Of a DNA stretch of 64,000 bases, positions 1 through 9,004 are shown piece by piece. Made by a program: the position numbers and the translations under genes. The stretch's first letter is position 1; every line of letters starts with the position of its first letter. The notes below the pieces were generated by a model. The model ran no database searches. It was given only the letters and a program-made list of their open reading frames with translations, and was not told where the DNA came from. The stretch is from Antitrichia curtipendula (lineage: Eukaryota; Streptophyta; Bryopsida; Hypnales; Leucodontaceae), in assembly GCA_951230915.1 (NCBI GenBank), contig OX579636.1, positions 24,549,567 to 24,613,566 of the forward strand. Reading direction: 5' to 3'.

Positions 1-770
1 TATAAAATGCCCATTCCTTACTACATTGAATAGGGGGTATCACTGGGACCAAAAAATTGAAGGGACTTATTGTAGAAAATTGTAGATGTTTGAAACATGA
101 TTTTCAGCCCCTAGACACTTCAATAACTATTGATGTACAACAAAGATAGATGTTTATATAGTGTGTAATGTCAATTAATTAGTATGGGTCCCCTTAAAAC
201 CCCTATTCCGTGTAGAATTCTGGTATCAAATTTGACAATTTGTAAAAATTAAAATCTAAAACATTATAAAAATAAATCCACACCAGGTGTCGCAACGGGG
301 GAAAATCCACCTTACCCCATTGCTTGGCATTCGGAGAATGATGTGAAACAGTCAAAACTGTGTCAAACTTGCTTAGGACCGCTGGTCGGTGGACCCAAGC
401 CATTGAAGCCACCAAGGAGCTCCTTCTGTTTCACCGCAACCGACCAGCGGTCCCGAAGCGGTCCCGGAGGTCGCTTTCCCATGCAAGAAGGCACTCGGGA
501 TGCACTGCAGGAAGTGCGATCATGAGCTTGAGTAGAAGCACCGACACGGGAACGACCTGGCTTCAAATTTCACGGAGGCACCTCTTATAACATCAATCAC
601 TGAGTCGAAGCTCTCGGATCAGCTCGCCATCTATGATCACATGTTTTCAATCCAATCCCGGCATCTCAATTCGATCTGCAGCTGTGGTGTCGGTATTTGC
701 TGGCCACGAGTTGCAGATCGTTGCGCGCTAGCTCGGTAAGTTTTTGAGTTTCGGATAGTACGTGCAGATG
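1..770. other. intergenic, no gene recognised
   Basis: AT-rich up to about 290 and more GC-balanced from 290 to 770. Only short overlapping open frames occur on both strands, with no recognisable domain. Nothing further can be supported here. Confidence 0.5.
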
Positions 771-1250
771 ATTTTTGTTCTGGCAAGTCAAATTTGTGAT
801 AATGAAGTTGGATTGGATTGAGTCTTTTTGTACAGATTGTGAGAAGCTATGGTGACTCGAGTGTTTGGGATTCTGATATTGATGCTGTTTGTTCGATTTG
901 GGTCAGAAAGTTTGGTAGCGCTTTTGTTGTACGGATTGTGAGGAGATTGTTAGGAGCTATGGCAACGTTAGTGTCCAGGATGCAGGGAGTGACGTTGTTG
1001 TTTGTTCTGACTAATCAATTTTGAGTCACAGAGTTGGGTACCTTTCTTGTTGTACCGATTGTGAGAAGATTGTGAGAAGATTGTGAGACGACTGTGAGAA
1101 GGTTGTGAGAAGCTATGGCGAAGTGAGTGTTCGGGATTAAGATAGTGACGTTGATGTTTGTTTCTGGAAAAAGTCACTTTTGTGGTAATGAAATTTCATT
1201 GCGTTTTGTTGTACAGATTGTGAGAAGATTGTGAGAAGCTATGGCGAAGC
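771..1250 (+). repeat. degenerate direct-repeat array running into the metacaspase start codon
   Basis: Four related blocks each read: T-rich stretch ending TTGTAC, then one or more copies of the 11-mer ATTGTGAGAAG, then CTATGG. The ATGs of the blocks lie at 849, 959, 1115 and 1241, so the spacings are 110, 156 and 126 bp; the last ATG is the metacaspase start. The number of 11-mers per block is 1 (836-846), 2 (935-956), 5 (1058-1112) and 2 (1217-1238). Sequence after each ATG is also related between blocks (GAGTGTT.GGGATT..GATA, then GTTTGTTCTGG). This looks like repeated local duplication of the 5' UTR/start region, with decay of the upstream coding part. A regulatory role, or competition between upstream ATGs, is inference. 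Confidence 0.8.
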
Positions 1251-2899
1251 GAGCGTTACTGGTGGGTTGCAATTACCCCGGCACGAAGTGTGAGCTTCAC
1301 GGCTGCGTGAACGACGTGAAGCGCATGCATGCCACGCTCACGAGTCGCTACGGGTTCGACGAGTCGGAGATTCTCGTCCTGATCGACACTGACAAGTCGA
1401 GAATGCAGCCCACGGGCGCCAACATCCGGTCGTCTCTGGCGAAGCTGATCAGGGGCACGGAGTCCGGGGATGTCCTGGTGTTCCATTACAGCGGCCACGG
1501 CACGCAGGTGCCGCCCGAAGCGGGTGCGGCAGTCGACGACACGGGCGCTGAGGAGGCCATCGTGCCCACAGACATGAACCTCCTCATCGACGACGATTTC
1601 CGGGAGTTGGTGAACGAAATCCCCGGCGACGCTTCCTTCACTTTCATTTCGGATTCGTGTCACAGCGGCGGGTTGATCGACTCCGAGAAGGAGCAGATCG
1701 GGGACAGCGTGGGGAGCGGGGGCGGGGGACTCATGGGATTGGTGAGCCATGCCTTCGAGGGCTCCTCCGCAGGGAGGGATTTCGAACCTTCGGAGGGGTA
1801 TGAGGGCAGAAGGGGCTATGGTGGAAATTCGAGCTATGAAAGACAGGAGGAAGAGCTTGGAGAAGATGACGAGGGCTATGGCCGGAGAGGACGAGGTGGA
1901 TATGGTGAAGAAGAAAGCTATGGCCGACGCCGGGGTGGATATGAAGAGAATGAAGGCTATGGTGCACGACGGGAGCCAGAGTATGAAGGTGGCTATGGTG
2001 CACGACGGGATCCAGAGTACGAAGGTGGATATGGTGCACGACGGGAGCCAGAGTACGAAGGTGGCTATGGTGCACGACGGGAGCCAGAGTACGAAGGCGG
2101 TTATGGTGCACGACGGGAGCCAGAGTATGAAGGCGGCTATGGCAGAAGACGGGAGTCAGAGTATGAAGGCGGCTATGGTGGAAGACGGCAAGAGGAGTAT
2201 GAATCGGGATATGGAGCTCCTCGTCGAGGTGGTGAAGAGGACGCATACGCGGAGCAAGTCGAAGGCGATGACTATGGCGGAGGTTACCGCAGGCGCGCCT
2301 CGCCAGTGGAGACGAAGGAGATTCCCGTCGACTTGTTGACGCAGATTTTGAGTGAACGCACGGGTCATCAAGTGGACATCGGCAACATCCGCACAACTTT
2401 ATTTGACATGTTCGGCGACTCTGCCAGTCCGTCGATTAAAACATTCGCGAATCTCGTGTTCCAGCAGCTTCAGGGCGGCAGGCAAGAGGGAATCATGGGA
2501 ACCGTCTCCTCGCTCGCGACGCAGTTTCTCCAGTCGAAGCTCGATGGCCAAGACGAAGAGCAGTCAGCGAGTTACCTAGCCCCCGCGCAAAGGGCAGGCG
2601 AGTACAGGCCGCAGAAGCATCGGGGAAGCGCCGGGAGAGGTTCCGATTGCGGCATTTTGCTGAGCGGGTGCGAGTCGGACGAGACTTCCGCTGATGCTAA
2701 TCCTTCCGGGAATGCGGCAGACTCTTACGGCGCTTTCAGTAATGCGATTCAAATGGTTTTGAGTCAAACGGATGGACCGATGTCGAATCGTGATTTGATC
2801 CTTCAAGTGCGCGCAGTGCTGCAAAAGCAAGGATTTAAGCAGCATCCGTGCCTCTACTGCAGCGACCGAAACGCCGACGCCGTCTTCATTTGTGAATAG
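1241..2899 (+). CDS. type II metacaspase (caspase-like cysteine protease)
   Basis: 552 residues in one exon. The p20 domain opens with MAKRALLVGCNYPGTKCELH and carries the catalytic pair: His86 in HYSGHG and Cys140 in SDSCHSGG. A long Gly/Tyr/Arg/Glu linker (about 155-355) precedes the p10 domain (about 360-552), which ends GFKQHPCLYCSD. A long p20-p10 linker and no N-terminal prodomain define plant type II metacaspases. These are typically Ca2+-dependent, autoprocessed cysteine proteases that cut after Lys or Arg and act in cell death and stress. The linker is enlarged by seven 12-residue repeats, making the protein longer than the usual roughly 370-430 residues. A Lys at 359 (VETKE), just before p10, is a candidate processing site by position only. 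An AATAAA lies at 3026-3031. The start is chosen because the family begins with this motif at the extreme N-terminus. Confidence 0.93.
   Translation: MAKRALLVGCNYPGTKCELHGCVNDVKRMHATLTSRYGFDESEILVLIDTDKSRMQPTGANIRSSLAKLIRGTESGDVLVFHYSGHGTQVPPEAGAAVDDTGAEEAIVPTDMNLLIDDDFRELVNEIPGDASFTFISDSCHSGGLIDSEKEQIGDSVGSGGGGLMGLVSHAFEGSSAGRDFEPSEGYEGRRGYGGNSSYERQEEELGEDDEGYGRRGRGGYGEEESYGRRRGGYEENEGYGARREPEYEGGYGARRDPEYEGGYGARREPEYEGGYGARREPEYEGGYGARREPEYEGGYGRRRESEYEGGYGGRRQEEYESGYGAPRRGGEEDAYAEQVEGDDYGGGYRRRASPVETKEIPVDLLTQILSERTGHQVDIGNIRTTLFDMFGDSASPSIKTFANLVFQQLQGGRQEGIMGTVSSLATQFLQSKLDGQDEEQSASYLAPAQRAGEYRPQKHRGSAGRGSDCGILLSGCESDETSADANPSGNAADSYGAFSNAIQMVLSQTDGPMSNRDLILQVRAVLQKQGFKQHPCLYCSDRNADAVFICE
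1955..2206 (+). repeat. 36-bp in-frame tandem repeat in the metacaspase linker
   Basis: Seven uninterrupted 36-bp units encode GYGARREPEYEG or close variants (residues 239-322). The five left units are nearly identical; the last two drift (GYGRRRESEYEG, GYGGRRQEEYES). Looser Gly-Tyr units flank them on both sides. All units keep the frame, so the array is maintained as protein. Each unit supplies two adjacent Arg residues, the P1 residue type that metacaspases prefer. Confidence 0.92.
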
Positions 2900-3094
2900 C
2901 TTATGAATTAACGTACGATGAGGAGATGAAAGCACGTACTTGTGTGTGGAGTATTCTTGTCCCGGAACCGTGAAGTTAGTTGGTTCGTTTCTGCGTGGAA
3001 CTTGTGTATAAGTTGTTGAAAGTAAAATAAAAACGTTGCGATTCTGATATTGTGTCTTTAGAAGAACAACATGTGTCGCAATTGCACTGTCGTA
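2900..3094 (+). other. metacaspase 3' UTR and spacer
   Basis: The stretch after the TAG stop has an AATAAA signal at 3026-3031. No other feature is seen. Confidence 0.4.
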
Positions 3095-3428
3095 GAGCTC
3101 GGCTACGGAGAGCAGCTTGACTTGAAGAGCAGGAATCGGAGGCCACCTTACCTCCGATGGAATTCGTCAGTCGATTTCTGCATCTGTTGTGTGCATTCTG
3201 ACGATTCGTATGCAAATTTTGGAGCAAGGTGACAGAAGCTTACCCTCAATCGAAGCATTTCGAAAGTGCATTTCGAAAGGGTTTTGTGAGCTACAGTAAG
3301 AAGCGTGACAGAGAAGCTTGACTGAATAGCAGGAATCGTATCCTATGTTACACCCAATGAATTTTTTCAGTCGAACTCTACACCTTTTGTGTGCACTCTG
3401 ACGATGCGTTTGCAACTCTTGGAGCAAT
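3095..3428 (+). repeat. tandem duplication in the DUF1697 gene promoter/5' UTR
   Basis: Copy A (3095 to about 3229) and copy B (3288 to about 3428) share ordered blocks: GAGCT near the start, AGCTTGACT, AGCAGGAATCG, CAGTCGA, TTGTGTGCA.TCTGACGAT.CGT.TGCAA and TTGGAGCAA. The period is about 195 bp. Copy B ends about 20 bp before the ATG at 3448. It is diverged but clearly alignable. This is the second case within 2.5 kb of a duplicated stretch directly 5' of a start codon. Confidence 0.7.
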
Positions 3429-3447
3429 CAGAGCTTCCTCGAAAGCG

Positions 3448-4159
3448 ATGCCTCCTCGTCGCAAGAGAGGGCGAGACACGGCATCCCCTGCGAAGCCGGC
3501 GAAGCGGAAGCATGATCCGGATACCGAACAGAGCTCTCCAGCCAAATCTCAGGTACGCACTTTCCGTCGCGCGGAATTCAACACATTCCATTTCTTTAAA
3601 AATAAGATTGATGCGGAGGTTGACAAATTAGGTCAAGCATGTGGCGCTACTGCGTGGGATCAACGTCGGGAGTGCGAAGCAGGTCCCCATGGTAATCCTC
3701 GCGCGCTGCTTCGAGGAGCTAGGGTACAGCGACGTGAAGACGGTGTTGCGGAGCGGCAACGTCGTCTTCAATTCCGTGGAGGCGCAACTGGACGCGGACG
3801 CTGGTGCGTGTGTGGAAGCGGCGGTGTTGAAGGCGACGGGGGTGCAATCGAGCGTGGTGGTTCTCACTGGGAGCCGTTTCGTCGCCATCGCGGAGGCGAA
3901 TCCGTTGGTGGAGGTGGCGACGGACGGGTCGAAGTCGTTCGTGTCGTTCGTGGCTAGGGTTCCGGAGGATTTGTCAAGACCAGAGGCGAGTGAGCTCGGC
4001 TTGGAAGTGCTGGAGATTGGGGAGGAGGCTGTGTATCAGTGGGTGCCGGCGGGGTGGCTCAAAACGGTGGTGCCGAAATCGTTCTGGAAGCAGTTCGATT
4101 GCCCCGTGACCACGCGCAACTGGAACACGGTGCAGAAGATTCTCGCCCTGCTTCGTTGA
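3448..4159 (+). CDS. DUF1697 family protein, two exons
   Basis: Exons are 3448-3552 and 3632-4159, separated by a 79-bp phase-0 intron (AG|GTACGC to ATTAG|GTC). The product is 210 residues. Exon 1 encodes 35 basic, Pro/Lys/Arg-rich residues (PPRRKRGRD, AKRKHD) that look like a nuclear-targeting or linker segment. Exon 2 begins VKHVALLRGINVG, the hallmark N-terminus of DUF1697 (Pfam PF08002), and continues with ELGYSDVKTVLRSGNVVF and a C-terminal PKSFWKQF...TTRNWNTV block typical of the family. The family is mostly bacterial and of unknown function. No in-frame ATG precedes the conserved block in exon 2, which supports the splice model. The basic extension is not part of the bacterial family. 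Confidence 0.85.
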
Positions 4160-4162
4160 ATG

Positions 4163-4450
4163 CCGGTATAAATCTCCGGTACATTCTCTGGTGCATGTCG
4201 TTGAATTCTTCGGTGAATGTCCATGAATTCTCCAATACATGTCGGTGAATTCTCGGGTACAATCTCTGGTGCACGTCGTCGAATTCTCCGATGACTGTCC
4301 GTGATTTCTCCCTTACATGTCTGCGAATTCTCCGGTGCGTGTCCATGAAATCTCTGGTGCGTGTCGGTGAATTTTCTGGTGGATGTTGGTGTATTTTCCG
4401 GTGCACGCCGGTGCGTTCTTCAGTGGATGTCGGCCGATTCTCGAGTGGTA
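4163..4450. repeat. degenerate 22-bp minisatellite
   Basis: About twelve units with consensus GAATTCTCCGGTGCATGTCGGT follow the DUF1697 stop codon at once, so they probably lie in its 3' UTR. The 22-bp phase is kept across most of the array, with one insertion near 4257 and growing divergence to the right. The repeats make spurious open frames on both strands. Confidence 0.8.
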
Positions 4451-6777
4451 CTCGTGAACACTTGTGTACTCTTTCTATGTCACAGATCTGAGGTTTTTCT
4501 CCATTTCGGTTTGCTGTCCGACTAATCAGTATCGGCTAATTTTTAGAATGGCTCACCTCATTGTTTGCAGAAGGAATGTAGATGTAATGTCTCGCAGCAA
4601 ACTCTCAATGATTGCATGGGAGTGGAAACCGCGGAATTCATAGCTAGATTCCTTTTGGTGAGGGTGTATAGGTGTTCAAGAATGTTCTGTGTGCGTCAGG
4701 GTGTATTTTATTGGGTGCATGGTTCAAATGTGAATGCCTTAGGGAAGCGGAGGTGGCTATGTGTTATTTTTTCACAAAGCGCATTCTTTTGCCAAGTGTC
4801 CCAAGTCGTTTCATGTTCAGTTTTGTTGGTTCAAAATCACTAGTATTGTTTCTTACACGCAAAGGAATACGTTAATCCTGAAAGCACTTGAACTTCCAAA
4901 GTTCTACAGGTATAAATTGCTAGTGTGGCCGTTATTCAATGCATTCGTCTCAAATCAAACAAAATGTGAACTAGATCAAATATTCTGTTACTTTGTTGCG
5001 ACAGATTCTTTGAGAAATTCACATAGATATAAGTATATCTAGAAAATTATTTCGCATCTATATATATCTCCGTATGTATACATTTCAAAACAAACATACC
5101 TATAATCATAAACCATGATATTCATTTGTTTGTATGCACCGTGGACCATTTGTATTCATCGTGGATTTGAAATTTAAAAAAATTTAAGCAACACTAGCTT
5201 TTTTGGATTTTTTTTTGGTGGGGGAAGAAGGGGTTGATGTTTCCGAGGGGGTAGTAGTCATAATCTCAATATAGGAGAGTATAGTGTTATGTTCAATTGG
5301 TTAAGGAGAGGCAGATTAAGAATGACAATGCTTGTTGCTTGCTTCTGTAAATTTTCAACATGGTGGTATGAAGTAGAAAGTCCATCGGTTTGCCAATGAG
5401 AGAAATTTAAGAGAAATCTTTACTACTACCAACCGATATTTACTAAGTGAATGTGGATCCACCTACCTTTAAGTAGTGAGTTCATCATATTGTTGAACTC
5501 ACGTAACTTTTCACCAAACTACACATCTATTGATGAATTTAATCGCAAGCAAGCTAACCAAAGACATACACTAACAAGCCACATAACCTCACTATTGGTC
5601 TACTTCTGAGAACAATCTTGTCACAATCAAAGAAGTCTAACGGTCCAACTCTCCTACATTGAGATTATGCCCACAGCTCGGTAGGTCCTAACCAGCAATA
5701 ACTTGGCTTGCTTTGCAATTACCTATGTCCATCACAATGTTTACTCAACGTAGCATAGTCAATGACAAAAAAGTAACGAGTGCGAACAGTGCAGTACAGG
5801 TTGAGTCAAAAAGATGATGTGCCACACGCTCATAGAAAAACAGACGGCTATGTAACTAAGCTTCAAAAGTTCTGAATCATTGTCGAACAGCAGTTGCTTC
5901 TGCGAATGGTGGACTCCCTCACGATCCAAAGCACAGGAGAACACTGCACTGTGCATTTGACATCACAATACACAAGCTTGGGATATTGCAACCATGGCGG
6001 ATTGTTAAGCAAGAAGTAGTCAAAGCCGGCTTTTGTCAAAACCTGCAGGTTTCGTCGGCTCTGTTATTTGACAGGCAGCAATGAACATCCTTCTCTCTAG
6101 GCCCCATCATCTTATTTACCAATGCAAAGAAAGACATGCACCAGTGCACCACAAACAACAAAGCCATAGATCCAGCCATAGATACACCAACGTTATTTGA
6201 TTATTTCAAATCGACAATAAATAATCGATCTCTCAGCCAAGAAGCTAGCTGGAAAACAACATTGGCATGCACATTGCAGTGCAGCATTGCCGGACTGATC
6301 TAATATTCATGAACGAATTCGAAATCTACAAAGACAGCTTGTCACTGAGAGTCACGCCTCGCCGGATGCGAAGACCGTATTGGGCCACTATACAAGTCTA
6401 GTAAGGAACTGATCTCTAGACCCGTACAGAGCAGGAGCATAGGACGACACAGTTCTTATAACATATCGTCATGTTCGGTGAAATGGCAAAGTCTCAAGTG
6501 TTCAGCACGCTTCCAGGTTCCCATCTGGTGCCTCAGTTCTACACCGGTCAAAGTGTTACTTCAGCTGCTTGAATCTCACGATTTTGGCGATTTAAAACAT
6601 GCTATTTCAACGAAAATGACCATACCTCACAACTGCCATTCTAACTTGTTCCAAGAACATGAACATGGTTCCAACGCGTTGCAACCACACGGTCCTTATG
6701 ACAAATATCCCAGTGTAGTTCTAAACCTGCTCCCCACACAAATGCCATTCAAGGCTCCCCACTCTAGTGCCATATGT
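4451..6777. other. intergenic, no gene recognised
   Basis: AT-rich with short frames only. A 22-bp inverted repeat with one mismatch (CATAATCTCAATATAGGAGAGT at 5259-5280, complement at 5648-5669) brackets 411 bp and may mark a small transposon, but no clear target duplication was seen. The part just left of 6778 probably includes the 3' UTR of the - strand gene there. Confidence 0.4.
5259..5669. mobile_element. possible small TIR element
   Basis: A 22-bp terminal inverted repeat has one mismatch. The interior is AT-rich without an open frame. Flanking target-site duplications are not evident, so the boundaries and the class are uncertain. Confidence 0.3.
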
Positions 6778-7311
6778 TTAAGGTATGTAAGGTTTCTTGA
6801 ATCCACCCTGAGGCTCTGAAGCGTACCCCTGGGAGTCAAACCCTCCATTCGCCGGATGCCCTTGCACCACATGCACCGCATTCGGCTGCGCCGTCGGCAA
6901 CTCCATGGACGCCCCCGACCCCCTTCCTCTATTGCAACAGAACGAGGCGATGGTGATCCAGAGCTCCATGGCGAACGCTGCGATCGCCCAGATCACCCAA
7001 AACGGGCTGATGAGAAACAGACACGCCACTCCGAAGACGCCCAGGTTGACGAGGTTGATCAACGCCAGGATCGCATGGCAGTTGTAGCATCTGCTACCGG
7101 GGACATTGTGCACCAACAGCCCCTGCAGACCCGAAGCGAACGCCAAGGCGCCGGAAACCAGGGGCCAGAAGTAGGCGACGTGGAAGCGGACCGCCACGAT
7201 CACGATGCCTAGGATCACACCGACAATGCCCAGGATCATCACCGTCAGGTGGAGGGAGAAAGGCAGCGTGCACGCGCATCGCCGCTGCGTCTGCACAGTT
7301 GGATTGTACAT
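6778..7311 (-). CDS. predicted four-transmembrane protein, function unknown
   Basis: 177 residues in a single frame. Four hydrophobic helices are visible at about 23-41, 47-67, 79-101 and 103-125, with a short loop NVPGSRCYNCH between helices 2 and 3. CC at 125-126 (IASFCCNRGR) directly after helix 4 is a possible palmitoylation site. The C-terminal tail of about 50 residues is Gly/Pro/Gln-rich and ends GGFKKPYIP. The topology resembles small plant tetraspan or MARVEL-like proteins, but no family signature is recognised. The good hydrophobic periodicity, GC-rich codons and position apart from other genes support a real gene. A CACTG-free G-box core (CACGTG, 7838-7843) lies about 530 bp upstream. 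An upstream 5' exon cannot be excluded. Confidence 0.7.
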   Translation of the reverse strand: MYNPTVQTQRRCACTLPFSLHLTVMILGIVGVILGIVIVAVRFHVAYFWPLVSGALAFASGLQGLLVHNVPGSRCYNCHAILALINLVNLGVFGVACLFLISPFWVIWAIAAFAMELWITIASFCCNRGRGSGASMELPTAQPNAVHVVQGHPANGGFDSQGYASEPQGGFKKPYIP

Positions 7312-9004
7312 GGCTGCAACTACAGATCGATCCTATCACTCTCCTTGCGCAACACCTAGTCTCAATATTTCGCAATACCCGAACTCGCATGGATCAGCTG
7401 GCAAGCGCTGCTACTCCTCTCACTACTCCACTTTAAATCATCCGATGAACTTGCAGTTTCTAGCTAACTGCATCAAACACCGGAACTCACTGCAGATCTA
7501 TCGCTCATAAACTTGGCACTACAGTAGCGAGCTTGCAGCGATAGTGACAGATTGACGCTCCACATACAAGTACAACCCGCGTAGTACTGTTCCATCGCTG
7601 GTACAGGAGGACAGGACCTCAACCTGCGAAGATAAGCTGCTGAGTGAATCTCGCACATATACACACATATCAGGACTTGTGTAGATCACATCCAGCTCTT
7701 GTGACAGCGTGAGTTTCTCGTGCCTGTAGCAAGAAAGTCCAGATGCGGCGGTAACGCGGTAAGTTGCGTAATCGACACAGTAGCTAGACTTGGGGGGCGG
7801 GCGCCTGCATTCCGGCAATGCAAGTGGGCACGGGTCCCACGTGCAACTAATCAATAGTACAGCTAGTTGCGGCCTGACGAGATCGGTGCTAGAATCGCTA
7901 CCGACTATATGGTATTATTGCGAGTGGGTGGAGACGTCAGTGGCCGTTGAATTGTTAATATTATTTCTATGAAACAAATGAATTGGGTTATTTCATTGCA
8001 GTTAACAAGCTTATTATTTTTCGCTTTGGCAGTTTTTGGTGCGAGAATGCCGTTCAATTCGTCATTAATGTTTTCAAGTGTGGGGATGTGAAAGATTTGA
8101 GTGATCGATTTTCCTGTGTCGGGGAGAATCGAAGTGTGTGGCAGTTGGTGTCGTATATGCGATCGGTAACGTTAATTAACCTACGTAACCTTACACTGCA
8201 GTCTCTTGTTCTGTCGTTTCCTGACAGGCCACTTGTGGCTGGCTGGCTTTGTAATTTTACCTCTGCAATTACCTCTGCAATAGAACCGTTTCATTTGTTT
8301 TGAAATATAAATAAATAAATAAGTCTTTCTGTGCACCATGCAGGAAGGGATAGGTGAACCTGGAACAACAATCGAGAAACTTGCTGCACCATCGATCTCA
8401 AAGTTTGCTCATTGATTTTGTGGTAAAGTGAAAATCAATTGCCGTGCCGAAAACTGAAATGTCAACAGATAGAGTGAGATTACGTATTTCACTCAAATCA
8501 AATTAAGTTCACCAGGATGGGGCTCAGGAGTCTCTCAAGTACCGTACCTTACGTTACTGTAGTCGTCATGGATCTTTTTGGGTACCGGAGGATCTCAGTT
8601 GGTCTGTCCTGAAGATGTGGGTGATTTTATGACTCCAGTGAATCGGTGCCTGGAAGGGCTAGCTAGGAGGGCGGCATTTGGATTTCAGCTTGGAAGGGCT
8701 AGGAGAGTGGCGTTGGATTTGCTCGGCAGTCCGGAGAGGTAGGATTTCGAGGCCTCGGAGAACATTAAATACAATAAATACATAAACAATTTAAATGAAT
8801 AAATGAATTTAAAAAATGAAAAGGTTTTGTGCCAACCAGGCCTCCTGTGGCTGGTCGTGTTGTTTTTGTATGAAACTCCGTTGCATTTTTTATTTTATTT
8901 AAAAAATATTGCTGACACGCTTTGCTTTGTTATTTCTCAATCATTTATTAGAGTGAAATCATAAAGTGAACCCCATTTTTTATGAGGGGGGTTAGAGGAA
9001 GAGT
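7312..9004. other. intergenic, no gene recognised
   Basis: Upstream region of the four-TM gene followed by AT-rich DNA. A local direct repeat (GGAAGGGCTAG with a related tail at about 8651 and 8692) and an AAATAAATAAATAAAT stretch near 8307 are the only structure seen. Confidence 0.4.
7838..7843. promoter_or_regulatory. G-box (CACGTG) upstream of the four-TM gene
   Basis: A palindromic CACGTG lies in GGTCCCACGTGCAAC. In plants this is a bZIP/bHLH target, part of ABRE-type elements. It is about 530 bp from the start of the - strand gene at 7311. The match is exact, but a 6-mer occurs by chance. Confidence 0.25.

Noticed and set aside
771..1240. CRISPR-like array
   Set aside because: Spacing is irregular, the repeats run into a gene start, and the genome is eukaryotic; it is a local duplication.
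1731..2396. 221-codon - strand His/Leu/Val-rich repeat protein
   Set aside because: It is antisense to the 36-bp repeats of the metacaspase linker; its repeats simply mirror that array.
4565..5042. Overlapping + strand frames of 67-93 codons
   Set aside because: Three overlapping frames in low-complexity DNA with no motif; no splice context supports them.
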